Shown here: one piece after another, positions 44,148 to 54,000 of the stretch
Numbering within the stretch: the first letter of the stretch is position 1
Layout of the letters: each line of letters begins with the position of its first letter
Source: Candidatus Obscuribacterales bacterium
GTDB lineage: Bacteria; Cyanobacteriota; Vampirovibrionia; Obscuribacterales; Obscuribacteraceae
Assembly (NCBI GenBank): GCA_019746975.1
Contig: JAIERK010000041.1
Span: 1 to 57,974 of the forward strand
Length of the DNA: 57,974 nt
Direction of reading: 5' to 3'
The notes under the pieces: generated by a model
Told to the model about the DNA's origin: nothing
Database searches by the model: none
What the model saw: the letters and a program-made list of their open reading frames with translations, nothing else
Position numbers and translations under genes: made by a program

Positions 44148-47100
44148 TCGACTTGACCCCCTGTCTCAGCTCTGACACACGACATACTCGCTTATGGTCG
44201 CAATTGTCACAGACAGCGACCGCGCTGGGCGCCACTGTGAAAATGCCTTTCTCCATTCCGTCGACATAATTGAGTATGTGACGCTCGACTCTTTGCATAT
44301 CGACAAATCCCCGCTCGTCCTCTTTGTCTTCCTCGAACTTTAGATTGCCGATGGGCGCTCCGGATGTAAAACTGAGATAAGCGCCTTGAGATACAGTCGC
44401 GCCTGGCATGACACAACGCTCGACCGCAAGCGCATAAATCGGCAACTGCAGGTTACGCCCCTCATTGGCCTCACGCGGAGGGATGTTGGAAGAGCCGGCC
44501 TTGTAATCGATCACGCGCGCTCGCAAGCCCTCGAAGCGATCACTGCCATTGAGTCCACCAGCAACATCGACTCTGTCGATTTTGCCGCGGAACTCAACAG
44601 TCCGGACGCCATCCGTAACTCTAAGGGCTGGTGCGCTTTTCGACGGATTCGAATCATCCATTCCAAAAGCCGCCTCAACCAGTTGCGGTAGGTAATCAAT
44701 TTTGCTTTTTGCCGCGCGCTCAATCTCTTTGTCGAGGAATTTGCGAAGTCGAAAGACAATCTCCTTCTTTTCGTAATCCCAGAACTCACCGCAGTTGGCG
44801 CCCCGTTTTTTCTCCAACCACTCGAGAGCATCTTTAACGGACAACTCGAAGTGACTCTCTATTGTCTGTCGGTCACCATATAGCAGGCTGATTCCGGCTT
44901 TGATAAGTCGATCGTAAAACCGCTCGAAAGCAAGGTGATATGTCTCTCCAAGCTCCGTTACTTCAAGCTTCAAAGTAGCTTCTTCAAAAGCAGGTACCTT
45001 CATCACATGGGAAACCCAATAGCGAAAAGGACACTTGCCGTAGTCGTTAAGACGAGAAGCACTAAAGCGCGCCGGAAGCTTAATCTCGAGCGCGGAAGAG
45101 GCGACGGCATCAGCCAGGTAACCGTTGAACGGACTCTCCAACGCGCCTCCCGCTCGGGCGCGCACCATCGCGACCGACTCCTCGATCTGCTGAAAGAGGT
45201 CGACGACTTCAGGATCTCCGCTGACAGTATCGACTCTCGAACCACGCTTCCAGAGCTTACCCGCTATGTAATTTCGGGCAGAGACCGGGTTGTGGCAGGC
45301 CGGCCCATACGGGTCTACGTCCTCGATCGTTACCGGCAACGATTCTCCTGTCAAGAAAAACGAAGGCAACAGCTCCTCGCCGCTCATATCCCACATCGGA
45401 TAAGACAACGTCACGCTTTTGCGCGCCCGGTTGATCAAAGAGCGAAACAAAGCATACTCAAATGCCGGGTGCATACGAGGATTGCTGATATCGATGCCAA
45501 ACGAGTGCCAGCGAGCTACCTCGTCGGCACTGACAAATCCTCGTCCCGAAAGACGGCGAGGAAACTCGCCTTCTACACAACCGGCGATAAATACCTCGTC
45601 GAAGAATTGGTTGTCGGCAAGATCAACCGATGTAATGACAACACTATTCTTGGCAGCGGGTGCGGCGCGGAAATTGGCTTTCTCAAATGCATGCAGCAGT
45701 TTTTTCATAAAGCCGCGATAGTCAGATTTATAGCCGCCCTTGTCACCATATAAGATGGCATCTTCTTGCACGAGCGATGCGAACAGATTTTGAGTTTCCA
45801 TGAGCGCGCGTTCGTCAGTCCAGCCCTGAAGCGGATTGCGGAACTCAGCATCGTCATCGAGTGCAAGGCATGAGATCAAAACATCTTCGCACCATGATAC
45901 GAATGTCGTCAGCGGAGCGATCGAATCAGGAGGTGTCAGACAGTCGAACAGTTTTGTCATCTCACAGATGAGCTCCTGCCGGTCAGCAACTTTCAGCCAT
46001 TGCTCACGACCACCAATCAGCTTTTCCTTCTGGCTTGCCGTGTCTAGACTGTTAATCTGAGGTTGCGATAGTGCGAAGGACGAAGGCTTGAAAAATCGGC
46101 TGGTCAGTATGCGAATGACATCGGCCCGGGCAAAGTCATTCTCAAAGGCTCTCAATAGTGAAAGCGCAAACTGCACTATAGGCAGTGTCATCATTCGAAG
46201 CGACTCATCGACGAAGTAGGGTACGCCGGCATCATCGAAAGCAGATTCTATCGCGCCCTTGTATTCTTTCAGGTTGGCTACGACGACAAGTATTTCGCCT
46301 GCGGGCGTTCGCTTTTCGACCAGTGATTGCTTGACGAGACGAGCAGCCTCCTCCATCTCGAGAAATCTGTCGACGGTTTTGAACGCCTTCATCGGACTCG
46401 GGTATGCAACAACTATCCGATCATCAGCCTGCACCCAATCAAGCCGAGCATGCCCGAATATCTTCTTCAAGTCGGCGAAGCTCGAATCCTTCCACATATA
46501 CTCACGCCGGGTCGAGTCACAGGCATCCTCGCTATAATCAAAACACACGATGCTCTCCTTCGTGTGCCGAGTCAGCTCCTCCAGTACCTGCAACTGCAGG
46601 TGGTTGAATCGATCGAATCCGTCCACCCCTGCAAAACCGAATAGCGGCACGGACGACTGACGGGAGGCCAACACCTCACGGCATTTGAACGCGATTCGCC
46701 GGTTGTCGAGAAATCCAATTCGGTCGAGCGCTTCCCAGTAACGTTGGTATACCAACGCCAACTCCGAGTGCCGAGATGATTGCGATGCACTCGAGTCGAG
46801 CCGTTCAATCACCTCATAGGGGCTCAGACCAGAACGCTCTAACTCGTCTATCAGATCAAGCAGAGCCGCATGGGTACCGACAAAATCGACGATCGGTAAG
46901 AGATGTTCCAATCGCTCCTCGGCTTTTAGCTCGCTCAAAACGCGGGCGACCAGCGCAGGACGCACCGCCTCCGGTATCACTCGCGGAATCACACCGCAAC
47001 GACGCAGCACCATCGAACAGGCCTGATAGAACGATGTTATATTGAGCCCGATGTAGCCATGACGTTGACCTTGAGATGGCATGATCGACACCGACAGAGC

Positions 47101-47367
47101 ATCGTCGTCAAGCTCCTCGGCATCGCCATCTTCCCAAGCCGCCGCATCGAATGCGAGTTCATCGGAAGCGCGCTCGAACTCGTCATTCATAAGAGTCAGA
47201 ACTCGGCGCTCGACCAAACGCTGATAGCGCTTTGACGGCACAATCAATAGCGCGTCGCCCTCAGAAAGCACGTCCTCACGACAATGCCTGACAAGCTCTT
47301 TTAGCAATGCAACGGTTTTGCCGGACCGATACGGTCCGAGCAAGATGCGTGGGCAGCGATCTCTCAT
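44131..47367 (-). CDS. addB: AddB-type nuclease subunit
   Basis: 1078 residues. N-terminal Walker-like loop LLGPYRSGKTVALLKEL (residues 9-25) as in AddB, helicase-like middle that has lost other motifs (SLNY.. FAGVDGFDRFNHLQLQVLEEL), and a C-terminal PD-(D/E)XK nuclease (VEFRGKIDRVD, RVIDYKAGSS). Cysteines of the iron-sulfur cluster are present: GKCPFRYW at about 778 and CDNCDHKRVC at about 1054-1063. The protein partners AddA, whose gene overlaps its 3' end. Start ATG 47367. Upstream lies tRNA-Arg in the same orientation. No separate promoter box was convincing. Confidence 0.88.
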   Translation of the reverse strand: MRDRCPRILLGPYRSGKTVALLKELVRHCREDVLSEGDALLIVPSKRYQRLVERRVLTLMNDEFERASDELAFDAAAWEDGDAEELDDDALSVSIMPSQGQRHGYIGLNITSFYQACSMVLRRCGVIPRVIPEAVRPALVARVLSELKAEERLEHLLPIVDFVGTHAALLDLIDELERSGLSPYEVIERLDSSASQSSRHSELALVYQRYWEALDRIGFLDNRRIAFKCREVLASRQSSVPLFGFAGVDGFDRFNHLQLQVLEELTRHTKESIVCFDYSEDACDSTRREYMWKDSSFADLKKIFGHARLDWVQADDRIVVAYPSPMKAFKTVDRFLEMEEAARLVKQSLVEKRTPAGEILVVVANLKEYKGAIESAFDDAGVPYFVDESLRMMTLPIVQFALSLLRAFENDFARADVIRILTSRFFKPSSFALSQPQINSLDTASQKEKLIGGREQWLKVADRQELICEMTKLFDCLTPPDSIAPLTTFVSWCEDVLISCLALDDDAEFRNPLQGWTDERALMETQNLFASLVQEDAILYGDKGGYKSDYRGFMKKLLHAFEKANFRAAPAAKNSVVITSVDLADNQFFDEVFIAGCVEGEFPRRLSGRGFVSADEVARWHSFGIDISNPRMHPAFEYALFRSLINRARKSVTLSYPMWDMSGEELLPSFFLTGESLPVTIEDVDPYGPACHNPVSARNYIAGKLWKRGSRVDTVSGDPEVVDLFQQIEESVAMVRARAGGALESPFNGYLADAVASSALEIKLPARFSASRLNDYGKCPFRYWVSHVMKVPAFEEATLKLEVTELGETYHLAFERFYDRLIKAGISLLYGDRQTIESHFELSVKDALEWLEKKRGANCGEFWDYEKKEIVFRLRKFLDKEIERAAKSKIDYLPQLVEAAFGMDDSNPSKSAPALRVTDGVRTVEFRGKIDRVDVAGGLNGSDRFEGLRARVIDYKAGSSNIPPREANEGRNLQLPIYALAVERCVMPGATVSQGAYLSFTSGAPIGNLKFEEDKEDERGFVDMQRVERHILNYVDGMEKGIFTVAPSAVAVCDNCDHKRVCRVSELRQGVKSNDFSD

Positions 47368-47442
47368 GGATGCCTTTTGGCAAGTAAACTTAGAGCAATC
47401 GTCCCATGTCGGAAAGACCTGATCAATGTCGTCTTTTTAAAG

Positions 47443-47465
47443 GTCGCTATCCGATGCATAGCGAC
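47443..47465 (-). terminator. Hairpin downstream of tRNA-Arg
   Basis: GTCGCTAT (47443-47450) pairs with ATAGCGAC (47458-47465). On the minus strand it lies 47 bases past the tRNA 3' end and is followed by CTTTAAAAAG, a weak T-tract; a processing or termination role is likely but not sure. Confidence 0.4.
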
Positions 47466-47511
47466 TACATGCCGTAACGGATGTCGTCGGCTTCGATTTT
47501 AGATAAAATAT

Positions 47512-47585
<74 letters not shown>

Positions 47586-47784
47586 AGATATTGTCATTAT
47601 AGTCTCATGACAACACTTGATGGTCGGAGATGCGATTCCCATCGCATTTAATTATCTATACAGTTTTCCTGGTTCAGTTTAAGATTGGTGTTTCAAAACG
47701 TCCCGAATCGAGGACAGCGTCTTCAAAAATCTCGATTCAAATAAGTCCCGAAAGCTTGTCATCTGGATAGCACTGACAGCCATA

Positions 47785-49362
47785 GTGATCATGGGCGCCG
47801 GTCTCCGGTCGATTGGCTTGCCACGCACAATCGTCTGGTTCGATGAAGCATTGACCTTCATGCATACGTCAGGCACCTTCGCCTCCTCGGATCGCGATGA
47901 ATACGCGCTTATCACAAGGTGCCTCAAACAACCGGTCGACTGGAAAAGTCTGGTCGACGAATACCAATTTAGAAAATGTCCGTTGTCCGATGTGAGGCTG
48001 AGCTTGATCAGTCGGTCTGCAATGCACGCACCCTGGTTTTACGAAGGACTCTATTTGTGGAACGGCATCGCCAAGAACGACGATGTAATGCTTCGCCTGT
48101 ACCCACTGCTCTTCGGCATCTTGAGCCTTCCGGCATTCTATTGGCTGACTTACGAACTCTTTCAGTCGCCTGCCATAGCCCTGTTGGCGACGACTATGAT
48201 GGCTCTCTCGCCATTCCAGATCGTCTATGCTCAAGACTTGCGCGAATACTCCTTGTACGCACTCGTGTTTTCCATTTCGTGTGCCGCTTTCCTCAAAGCC
48301 TGGCGAGAGAATACGATGGATACATGGGCTCTATACACTTGTACCGCGGCGACTTCATTTTGCTGCTCGTTCTGGATGCTGTTGGTCACAGCTTCACAGT
48401 TCGCCTACGCAACCGGCGCGACCATCTTTCGAAAGAGCAAGAATGAAAATGATTTTCACAAGCTCGGAATCCTCTGCACCTCAGGTGGACTGGCTCTAGG
48501 CGTGGTATCGCTAGTGATATCAGATCTAATTTGCAATATGCAAAAAGCAAGGGCGACGATGCAATGGTTAGAGCTTCCGATTGAAACGACCGCAACCAAC
48601 AGCGCCTGGCTTTTCGGGCGTCTTTTCGGTTGGATGTATCATCCCTCATATGGATACATTCACGGCAATTCGCGAATCGCAGAGGCTAACAATCCGGTTA
48701 TGGTCCTCATCCTGATAGTCGAACTGTGGGCGCTCTGCTACATGGCCAAAGGAGAACGTCCGCAACTCGCTTTCCTCCTGCTTATCGCGCTCGCATTTGC
48801 CGCGGTGCTCGATCTTCCCGAGGCCTTGTTTGGTGGCAGACGTTCTCTCAACGTTCGATACTTCCTGCCGGTTACTTTGATTGCTTTCCTCCCCGTCTCC
48901 AACATGCTCGTTCAGTTCTGGAAGTCCAAGTCCAGGCCGCGACAAGCCTGCGCCATCGCCATATTTGCTTTCCTCACCGCGACGCAACTTTGTGCGGATT
49001 ACGCGCTGAAAGATTGCCGCGAGCGCGGATCTGTTTTATATCAACTGGAGCCAATCGCAAGAATACTCAATGAAGCCCCCTACGATTCACTGGTAATAGT
49101 GGATAGACAACCATGCAACTTGCCGAACATGGTGGCATTGGGAAGGCTCGTCCACGGAGCGCACCCATTTGCCTGGTTCATGGACAAGATACCGGATTGG
49201 TTCAAAGAAGTAGACCGAGCGTATCTCGTACTTTCGGAACCCGGAAGCGAGAAGCGCTATATTACCAAAGGTTTTACCGCCACGGTCTTGGCACCGGATG
49301 TGATACTACTTTCACGCACAAAAGTTTCACCTGCCGAGAAGAAGATCGACTCGACAAAATAA
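47785..49362 (+). CDS. GT39-type membrane glycosyltransferase, start uncertain
   Basis: At least 525 residues. The first loop has IVWFDEALTFMH, the D-E acidic pair of GT39/ArnT-type enzymes that use polyprenyl-phosphate sugars; about ten hydrophobic segments follow (AIALLATTMMALSPFQIVYAQD, YFLPVTLIAFLPVSNMLV and so on). The enzyme would glycosylate a lipid or protein on the outer face of the membrane. The GTG at 47785 cuts the first transmembrane helix in half. The same frame is open back to 47683 and completes it (KSRKLVIWIALTAIVIMGAGL), but contains no ATG, GTG or TTG, so initiation is from ATC/CTG or a base is missing upstream. No terminator between it and the next gene, which is convergent. 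Confidence 0.85.
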   Translation: MIMGAGLRSIGLPRTIVWFDEALTFMHTSGTFASSDRDEYALITRCLKQPVDWKSLVDEYQFRKCPLSDVRLSLISRSAMHAPWFYEGLYLWNGIAKNDDVMLRLYPLLFGILSLPAFYWLTYELFQSPAIALLATTMMALSPFQIVYAQDLREYSLYALVFSISCAAFLKAWRENTMDTWALYTCTAATSFCCSFWMLLVTASQFAYATGATIFRKSKNENDFHKLGILCTSGGLALGVVSLVISDLICNMQKARATMQWLELPIETTATNSAWLFGRLFGWMYHPSYGYIHGNSRIAEANNPVMVLILIVELWALCYMAKGERPQLAFLLLIALAFAAVLDLPEALFGGRRSLNVRYFLPVTLIAFLPVSNMLVQFWKSKSRPRQACAIAIFAFLTATQLCADYALKDCRERGSVLYQLEPIARILNEAPYDSLVIVDRQPCNLPNMVALGRLVHGAHPFAWFMDKIPDWFKEVDRAYLVLSEPGSEKRYITKGFTATVLAPDVILLSRTKVSPAEKKIDSTK

Positions 49363-49368
49363 ATAGGA

Positions 49369-50088
49369 TTAGAGCCAGCTGAAACCCAATAGCCCAAATA
49401 CCGCAGCCATTGAAAGACCCAGGATCCACAATGTTCTTCGCTTCTTTTGCAAACGGAAGGACGCGACCACTAAACCCATCGCCGCTCCGGACAATATGGC
49501 TCGCCACAGGACCATACCGTAGTTGGTGGGTGGTTCGGCACATGCTGAAGTGAGATTGGTGCCCTGTACCTCAGCTGGAAATGTTTGCGGCTGAGTTGTG
49601 GAGGGCACCACTTTCATGCGCCCTTTGACGATTTCGCATCGCGGCTTGCCACCAATCACCTCACCGCGCAGCTGATTTTGCTCAGGATTAGGGTCCATAG
49701 ACTTAGCACCAGCAGCAGTGGCAAGGCTCAACCAGCCAATCGCTGCCGCCAGGCAAGCAACGCGACGCCACATAGCTCTGCGCAATCGGGCAAGTCCTGT
49801 CGGACAGTCCTGTGTCAGGACAGTCCCATCCTTCCTTCTAAACAGTTGCACGCAAACGCGCCCTTCACCTTCAGCGATGAGATCGACAGCTTCCTGCGCT
49901 GTCATCTCTTTGAGGTTGTACACGTGAAGTTGACACTGACCACAAAAGCGTTTTCTCTCGTCGCCATCCATCGACTCCCAGTCGACTGGGCAGGGGCTGG
50001 CAATTTGAATACTGTCGATTACGGCTTGCGCTGATTTTCTTCTTTGAGGTTGCCTGAAGCGATCCAAGGTTGACTTGATAATTCGCAT
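49369..50088 (-). CDS. Membrane protein with Cys-rich 'RFCGQC' domain
   Basis: 239 residues. Residues 26-95 contain a conserved-looking Cys domain: ASPCPVDWESMDGDERKRFCGQCQLHVYNLKEMT and later GRVCVQLFRRKDGTVLTQDCP. I have seen this C-x-x-W-M-x-G...RFCxxC...VYNL...DCP pattern in many bacterial proteins of unknown function; it probably binds a metal. Two hydrophobic segments follow (ACLAAAIGWLSLATAA, LWRAILSGAAMGLVVASF) and a final one (LWILGLSMAAVFGLLGF). Ends seven bases from the stop of the convergent GT39 gene. Confidence 0.75.
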   Translation of the reverse strand: MRIIKSTLDRFRQPQRRKSAQAVIDSIQIASPCPVDWESMDGDERKRFCGQCQLHVYNLKEMTAQEAVDLIAEGEGRVCVQLFRRKDGTVLTQDCPTGLARLRRAMWRRVACLAAAIGWLSLATAAGAKSMDPNPEQNQLRGEVIGGKPRCEIVKGRMKVVPSTTQPQTFPAEVQGTNLTSACAEPPTNYGMVLWRAILSGAAMGLVVASFRLQKKRRTLWILGLSMAAVFGLLGFSWL

Positions 50089-50104
50089 TCCGCCACCCCA
50101 CTAA

Positions 50105-50797
50105 TCAAGGCTGCCTAACTAACTCTTCAAGTGCGTCCATATTGTGAATCGTAACACGTTTCGATTCTATATCTATCCAATGACTGGAGCGGAACTTGTT
50201 GAGAATCTGCGTCACGGTAACGCGCGATGAGCCCACCATATCGGCAATTTCTTGATGCGTGAGAGGAAACTCTACCCTGATTCCAGAGGGCGTCACCCGT
50301 CCATGACTCTCCGCGAGAGTGAGCAGCAGCCTTGCTACACGGCTCGGCACTTGACGAAAGACAAGATCTTCAATGCGTGCTTGCGCTTGCTTGAGCCTCC
50401 CGCCCAGTATCTCAATCAACCGGAGCCCGAATTCAGGGTTTTCCCTTATATAATTTTGAAATGCCTCGCGGGAAATTTGAAAGATTCTAGCCTCTTCAAG
50501 GGTCTCGGCATAACTGTCGTGCTCACCATGGTCCCAGGCAGCTTCGCCTATAAGCTCTCCTGGTCCAAGCAGAGCCAGAATTACAGTCTTGCCTTCCGGC
50601 GATAATCGCGTCACTCGAACGCGACCTTTTTCGATGAAGTAAATCGCCTCGCAAGGTGTCCCCGGTGAAAAGAGCATATGATGCTTTGGCAACTCGAGCT
50701 CTTCCAGAATTCCAAGCAATCTTCCAAGTTCAACCGGATTGAACGATTCGAAAATTTCACTCTGACGCAAACTGACCAGCCGCTGAGCTGTCTTCAT
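50105..50797 (-). CDS. Crp/Fnr-family transcription regulator
   Basis: 230 residues from ATG 50797, chosen because GGGAGGG lies five bases upstream. An N-terminal cyclic-nucleotide-binding fold (HHMLFSPGTPCEAIYFIEKGRVRVTRLSPEGKTVILALLGPGELIGEAAWDHG) is followed by the dimer helix and a C-terminal winged helix (LTHQEIADMVGSSRVTVTQILNKFRSSHWIDIESKRVTIHN). The effector is not obvious: no Cys cluster for an Fe-S centre as in Fnr, and the cAMP-contacting RE pair of Crp is not clear. Stops 16 bases before the 49369 gene's start codon, so the two may be one transcript. Confidence 0.9.
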   Translation of the reverse strand: MKTAQRLVSLRQSEIFESFNPVELGRLLGILEELELPKHHMLFSPGTPCEAIYFIEKGRVRVTRLSPEGKTVILALLGPGELIGEAAWDHGEHDSYAETLEEARIFQISREAFQNYIRENPEFGLRLIEILGGRLKQAQARIEDLVFRQVPSRVARLLLTLAESHGRVTPSGIRVEFPLTHQEIADMVGSSRVTVTQILNKFRSSHWIDIESKRVTIHNMDALEELVRQP

Positions 50798-51059
50798 ATC
50801 GCCCTCCCGCCGCTGGAACCGATTCATGGATCCACCGGCATTGAAAATGCGGCGAACAAACCTTCGGCAAAATTTAACTCATCCATTGAACTCGGCCGCT
50901 TCAGTTGCCGTCTAATAGATAGGAACCACTATGAGACATTTGTTGTCTAACAACCTTTTTATACCCCTCACCTCATCTTTATAACCTGAAGAATGCTTGC
51001 AAAAGCAAGCAGATGTTGACTCGGGACTGACATATCTAGTAGCCGTACAAGAGGCTCAA

Positions 51060-51088
51060 TTGGAGTCTTGTTATCAGATCGCTATAAT
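51060..51088 (+). promoter_or_regulatory. Promoter of recA
   Basis: TTGGAG (51060-51065), 17 bases, consensus TATAAT (51083-51088). Transcription would start near 51095. I see no GAAC-N4-GTTC or AGTAC-N-GTACT LexA-type box over it. Confidence 0.7.
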
Positions 51089-51217
51089 GGCGTGATGCGT
51101 GAAAACGCCCCATCCATGCGCCATACAAGCGATATGCAAAGGCTATAACAAAGTTGCCTGTTCCACCATGCACCCTTCAGGTGTCGGCACCAGTTAGACT
51201 TTATAAGGAGTACACCA

Positions 51218-52378
51218 ATGGCTTTAGTAACCAAAGATAAATCTGGCAAGACCGCACCAGAAAAAACGGGCAAAGCAGGTTCGCAAATGACAGACGAGAA
51301 TCAAGAGAAAGAAACAAGCTCGTCAAAAGAAAAAGACTCTGCTAAGGAGAAAGGGCAGAAGGGCGGCGAGCCCATGCCGTCCGCCGATCGAGTCAAAGCA
51401 CTCGGACTTGCCATGGACGCCATCAAGAAGCAATACGGCGATGGCTCGATCATGAAGCTAGGCGAGTCTAAGAATCAGCAGATTGAAGTGATCCCAACCG
51501 GCGCCATTACCCTGGATCTGGCGCTCGGCGTCGGCGGATTGCCCAGAGGTCGAATCATCGAGATCTACGGACCTGAGTCCTCCGGAAAGACGACGCTCGC
51601 GCAGCACGTCGCAGCAGAAGTACAAAAGCGCGGCGGCATCGCTGCTATCGTCGATGCTGAGCACGCCCTCGATCCAGAATATGCAAAAGCGCTAGGAGTC
51701 AACGTAGACGAGCTACTCATCTCCCAACCTGACACCGGCGAACAAGCTCTCGAAATAACAGAGCAGTTGGTTCGCTCCGGAGCTGTCGATCTCGTGATCA
51801 TAGACTCCGTAGCCGCGCTGGTTCCCAAAGCCGAAATCGAAGGTGAGATGGGAGACAGTTTGCCCGGACTGCAAGCCCGCTTGATGAGTCAGGCTCTTCG
51901 CAAGCTCACAGCCGTGGTGGCCAAGACACGGACCACCGTCATCTTCATCAACCAGCTTCGCATGAAGATTGGCGTCATGTATGGCAACCCGGAGACCACC
52001 ACCGGTGGCAACGCTCTCAAGTTCTACGCATCCGTCCGCCTCGACATCAGAAAGATTGAGACACTCAAGAAAGATAGTCGCGAAGTCGGCAACCGCGTCA
52101 AGGTCAAAGTCGTGAAGAACAAAGTAGCACCTCCTTTCAGACTCGCTGAATTCGACATTATCTATGGACAGGGTATCAACTCGATCGGATGCCTCCTCGA
52201 TGTAGCGGTAGAGCTCAATCTCGTCAAGAAAGCGGGCGCCTGGTACAGCTACAAAGAAGAGCGAATTGGGCAGGGAAGAGACGCCTCTATAGTCTTCCTC
52301 GAACAAAACACGAAGCTCTACAAAGAGCTCGAGGAGTTGGTCAAGGTCGAATTGTCCGCTAAGATCAACGGCAAATAA
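51218..52378 (+). CDS. recA: Recombinase RecA
   Basis: 386 residues with AAGGAG eight bases before the ATG. Filament-forming ATPase for homologous recombination. Walker [12 protein letters not shown] at about residue 117, [13 protein letters not shown], the L1/L2 region ([48 protein letters not shown]) and the C-terminal [17 protein letters not shown]. An unusual N-terminal extension of about 55 residues (Lys/Glu/Ser/Gly-rich, disordered) precedes the normal start of the family at [11 protein letters not shown]. lnt follows after 14 bases. Confidence 0.98.
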   Translation: MALVTKDKSGKTAPEKTGKAGSQMTDENQEKETSSSKEKDSAKEKGQKGGEPMPSADRVKALGLAMDAIKKQYGDGSIMKLGESKNQQIEVIPTGAITLDLALGVGGLPRGRIIEIYGPESSGKTTLAQHVAAEVQKRGGIAAIVDAEHALDPEYAKALGVNVDELLISQPDTGEQALEITEQLVRSGAVDLVIIDSVAALVPKAEIEGEMGDSLPGLQARLMSQALRKLTAVVAKTRTTVIFINQLRMKIGVMYGNPETTTGGNALKFYASVRLDIRKIETLKKDSREVGNRVKVKVVKNKVAPPFRLAEFDIIYGQGINSIGCLLDVAVELNLVKKAGAWYSYKEERIGQGRDASIVFLEQNTKLYKELEELVKVELSAKINGK

Positions 52379-52392
52379 AATCACTACCGAGA

Positions 52393-53994
52393 GTGGCAAC
52401 CATCACTAAAAAACAAGACAAGACCAAGCCTGCTTCGTCGAAAAAAGGCGGCAGCGTCAAATTAATGACGGTCAGAGACTTTCTCTGGCTAACCGGCTTC
52501 GGATGCCTGCTTGGTCTGTCTTGTCCCGGTATGAATCAATGGTACCTGGCATGGATTGGCCTGGCGCCGCTCGTTCTGGCTATAGCCGCGAGCAAGTCTG
52601 TTTGGCAGGCGGGCGTTCGCGGGCTCACCTTCGGCATGGCGTTCAACCTGGTCTACCTCAACTGGTATCTCGGGCTACAGCCGCTCGCCTGGCTCGGATT
52701 CAACGAGTGGCAAGGCTGGCTGCTAGCAGTCGCCGCCTGGACGATAGTCTCGTTCCATCAAGCGCTCATCGTCGGACTCTTCAGCCTGGTGGCAAGACTG
52801 ATCCCTACCACCGGAGGGTTCATCCCTCAAAAAATTCCTGGCGGTTGGCGTCTGCCGGCCGTGCTTACAGTACCATTCTTATGGGTTCTGTTCATCAACA
52901 AATTGGGCAACGCTCCCAATGCCCTGGGAGTGCCCTGGAGCATGCTCGAGTACACGCAATATAAGCAGCTACCGTTAATTCAGGTCGCCTCCATCATTGG
53001 CGGGATTGGTATCGGATTTTTAATAGTCATGGTCAATACAAGCATCGCATCGCTTGTCGCGACAATGACCGGCAAATCACTTTATAAATCTATCAGCGCA
53101 ACTGAAAAGAAATTCGCGATCTTGCAGCTCACGATGGTCTTGCTGCTAATTCCTGCGGCGATGGGATTAGGACACTGGCAGACCGCAAGATCGATATTGA
53201 AGGCGGTGACTCCGGTCGCTATCCTGCAAGGCAACATCAACATCGACATGCAAAAGACTGTTCACCGCTATACGGTCGACGAGCTTTTACAGCACTATAT
53301 GCGACTCTTGCCGAAGTTGAAACCCGGACTTTGCGTCTGGACGGAAAGCGCCATTCCAGCATATTTGTCTCAAGCACCGGAGATCCGCAATCTTCTTGTC
53401 GAGATTTGCCGAACCAGAGGCCTCGACATGGTGGTGGGCTCCATCGACCGAGATGAGCGCGGTCCCTACAACTCTGCGTATGGAGTCAGTAGCCGCGGAC
53501 GGTTCGTTGATGAGATTTATCACAAGCGTTATCTGGTCCCGTTCGGAGAATATGCGCCTCAGCTCGTGCAATACATGCCCGAATGGGTGCGCCGGTTGAC
53601 TAACACGCCTGCCGGCGCAGGTTTGGCGTCAGGGCAGTCGGCTCAGGTTCTTGATCTGAAGGCTGGGCTGGTTGCTCCCTTAATTTGTTTCGAATGTATC
53701 TCTCCGGAATTAGCCGCTGACAGCACCAGAAAAGGCGGCCAGTTGCTGGTCAACATCTCTGACCTGGCATGGTTCCACAAGGCCGTGGTCGGCGAACAGA
53801 TGATTGCTTTTTCGGTTTTTCGGGCAATAGAAAACAGGAGGTACTTTGTCTTCGCGGCCAACACTGGGCCATCTGCAATTATCGACCCGCAGGGAAGAAT
53901 AACAGCAAGGTCTTCTATCGACGACACCACAGTGTTGACGGGCAAAGTAGGATTCGTCTCCGAAATCACACCGTTCACAACCTGGTTCCGCTAA
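52393..53994 (+). CDS. lnt: Apolipoprotein N-acyltransferase
   Basis: 533 residues from GTG 52393. Adds the third acyl chain to lipoproteins, which marks a diderm envelope. N-terminal half: about six transmembrane helices (FLWLTGFGCLLGLSCPG, WYLAWIGLAPLVLAIAAS and others) with the TFGMAFNLVYLNWY loop. C-terminal half: nitrilase-like catalytic domain with Glu in VWTESAIPAYL (about 317), Lys in YHKRYLVPFGEYAP and Cys in LICFECISPE (about 431). It follows recA by 14 bases and precedes an SRPBCC gene by six, forming a compact three-gene operon. Confidence 0.95.
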   Translation: MATITKKQDKTKPASSKKGGSVKLMTVRDFLWLTGFGCLLGLSCPGMNQWYLAWIGLAPLVLAIAASKSVWQAGVRGLTFGMAFNLVYLNWYLGLQPLAWLGFNEWQGWLLAVAAWTIVSFHQALIVGLFSLVARLIPTTGGFIPQKIPGGWRLPAVLTVPFLWVLFINKLGNAPNALGVPWSMLEYTQYKQLPLIQVASIIGGIGIGFLIVMVNTSIASLVATMTGKSLYKSISATEKKFAILQLTMVLLLIPAAMGLGHWQTARSILKAVTPVAILQGNINIDMQKTVHRYTVDELLQHYMRLLPKLKPGLCVWTESAIPAYLSQAPEIRNLLVEICRTRGLDMVVGSIDRDERGPYNSAYGVSSRGRFVDEIYHKRYLVPFGEYAPQLVQYMPEWVRRLTNTPAGAGLASGQSAQVLDLKAGLVAPLICFECISPELAADSTRKGGQLLVNISDLAWFHKAVVGEQMIAFSVFRAIENRRYFVFAANTGPSAIIDPQGRITARSSIDDTTVLTGKVGFVSEITPFTTWFR

Positions 53995-54000
53995 AGAATA

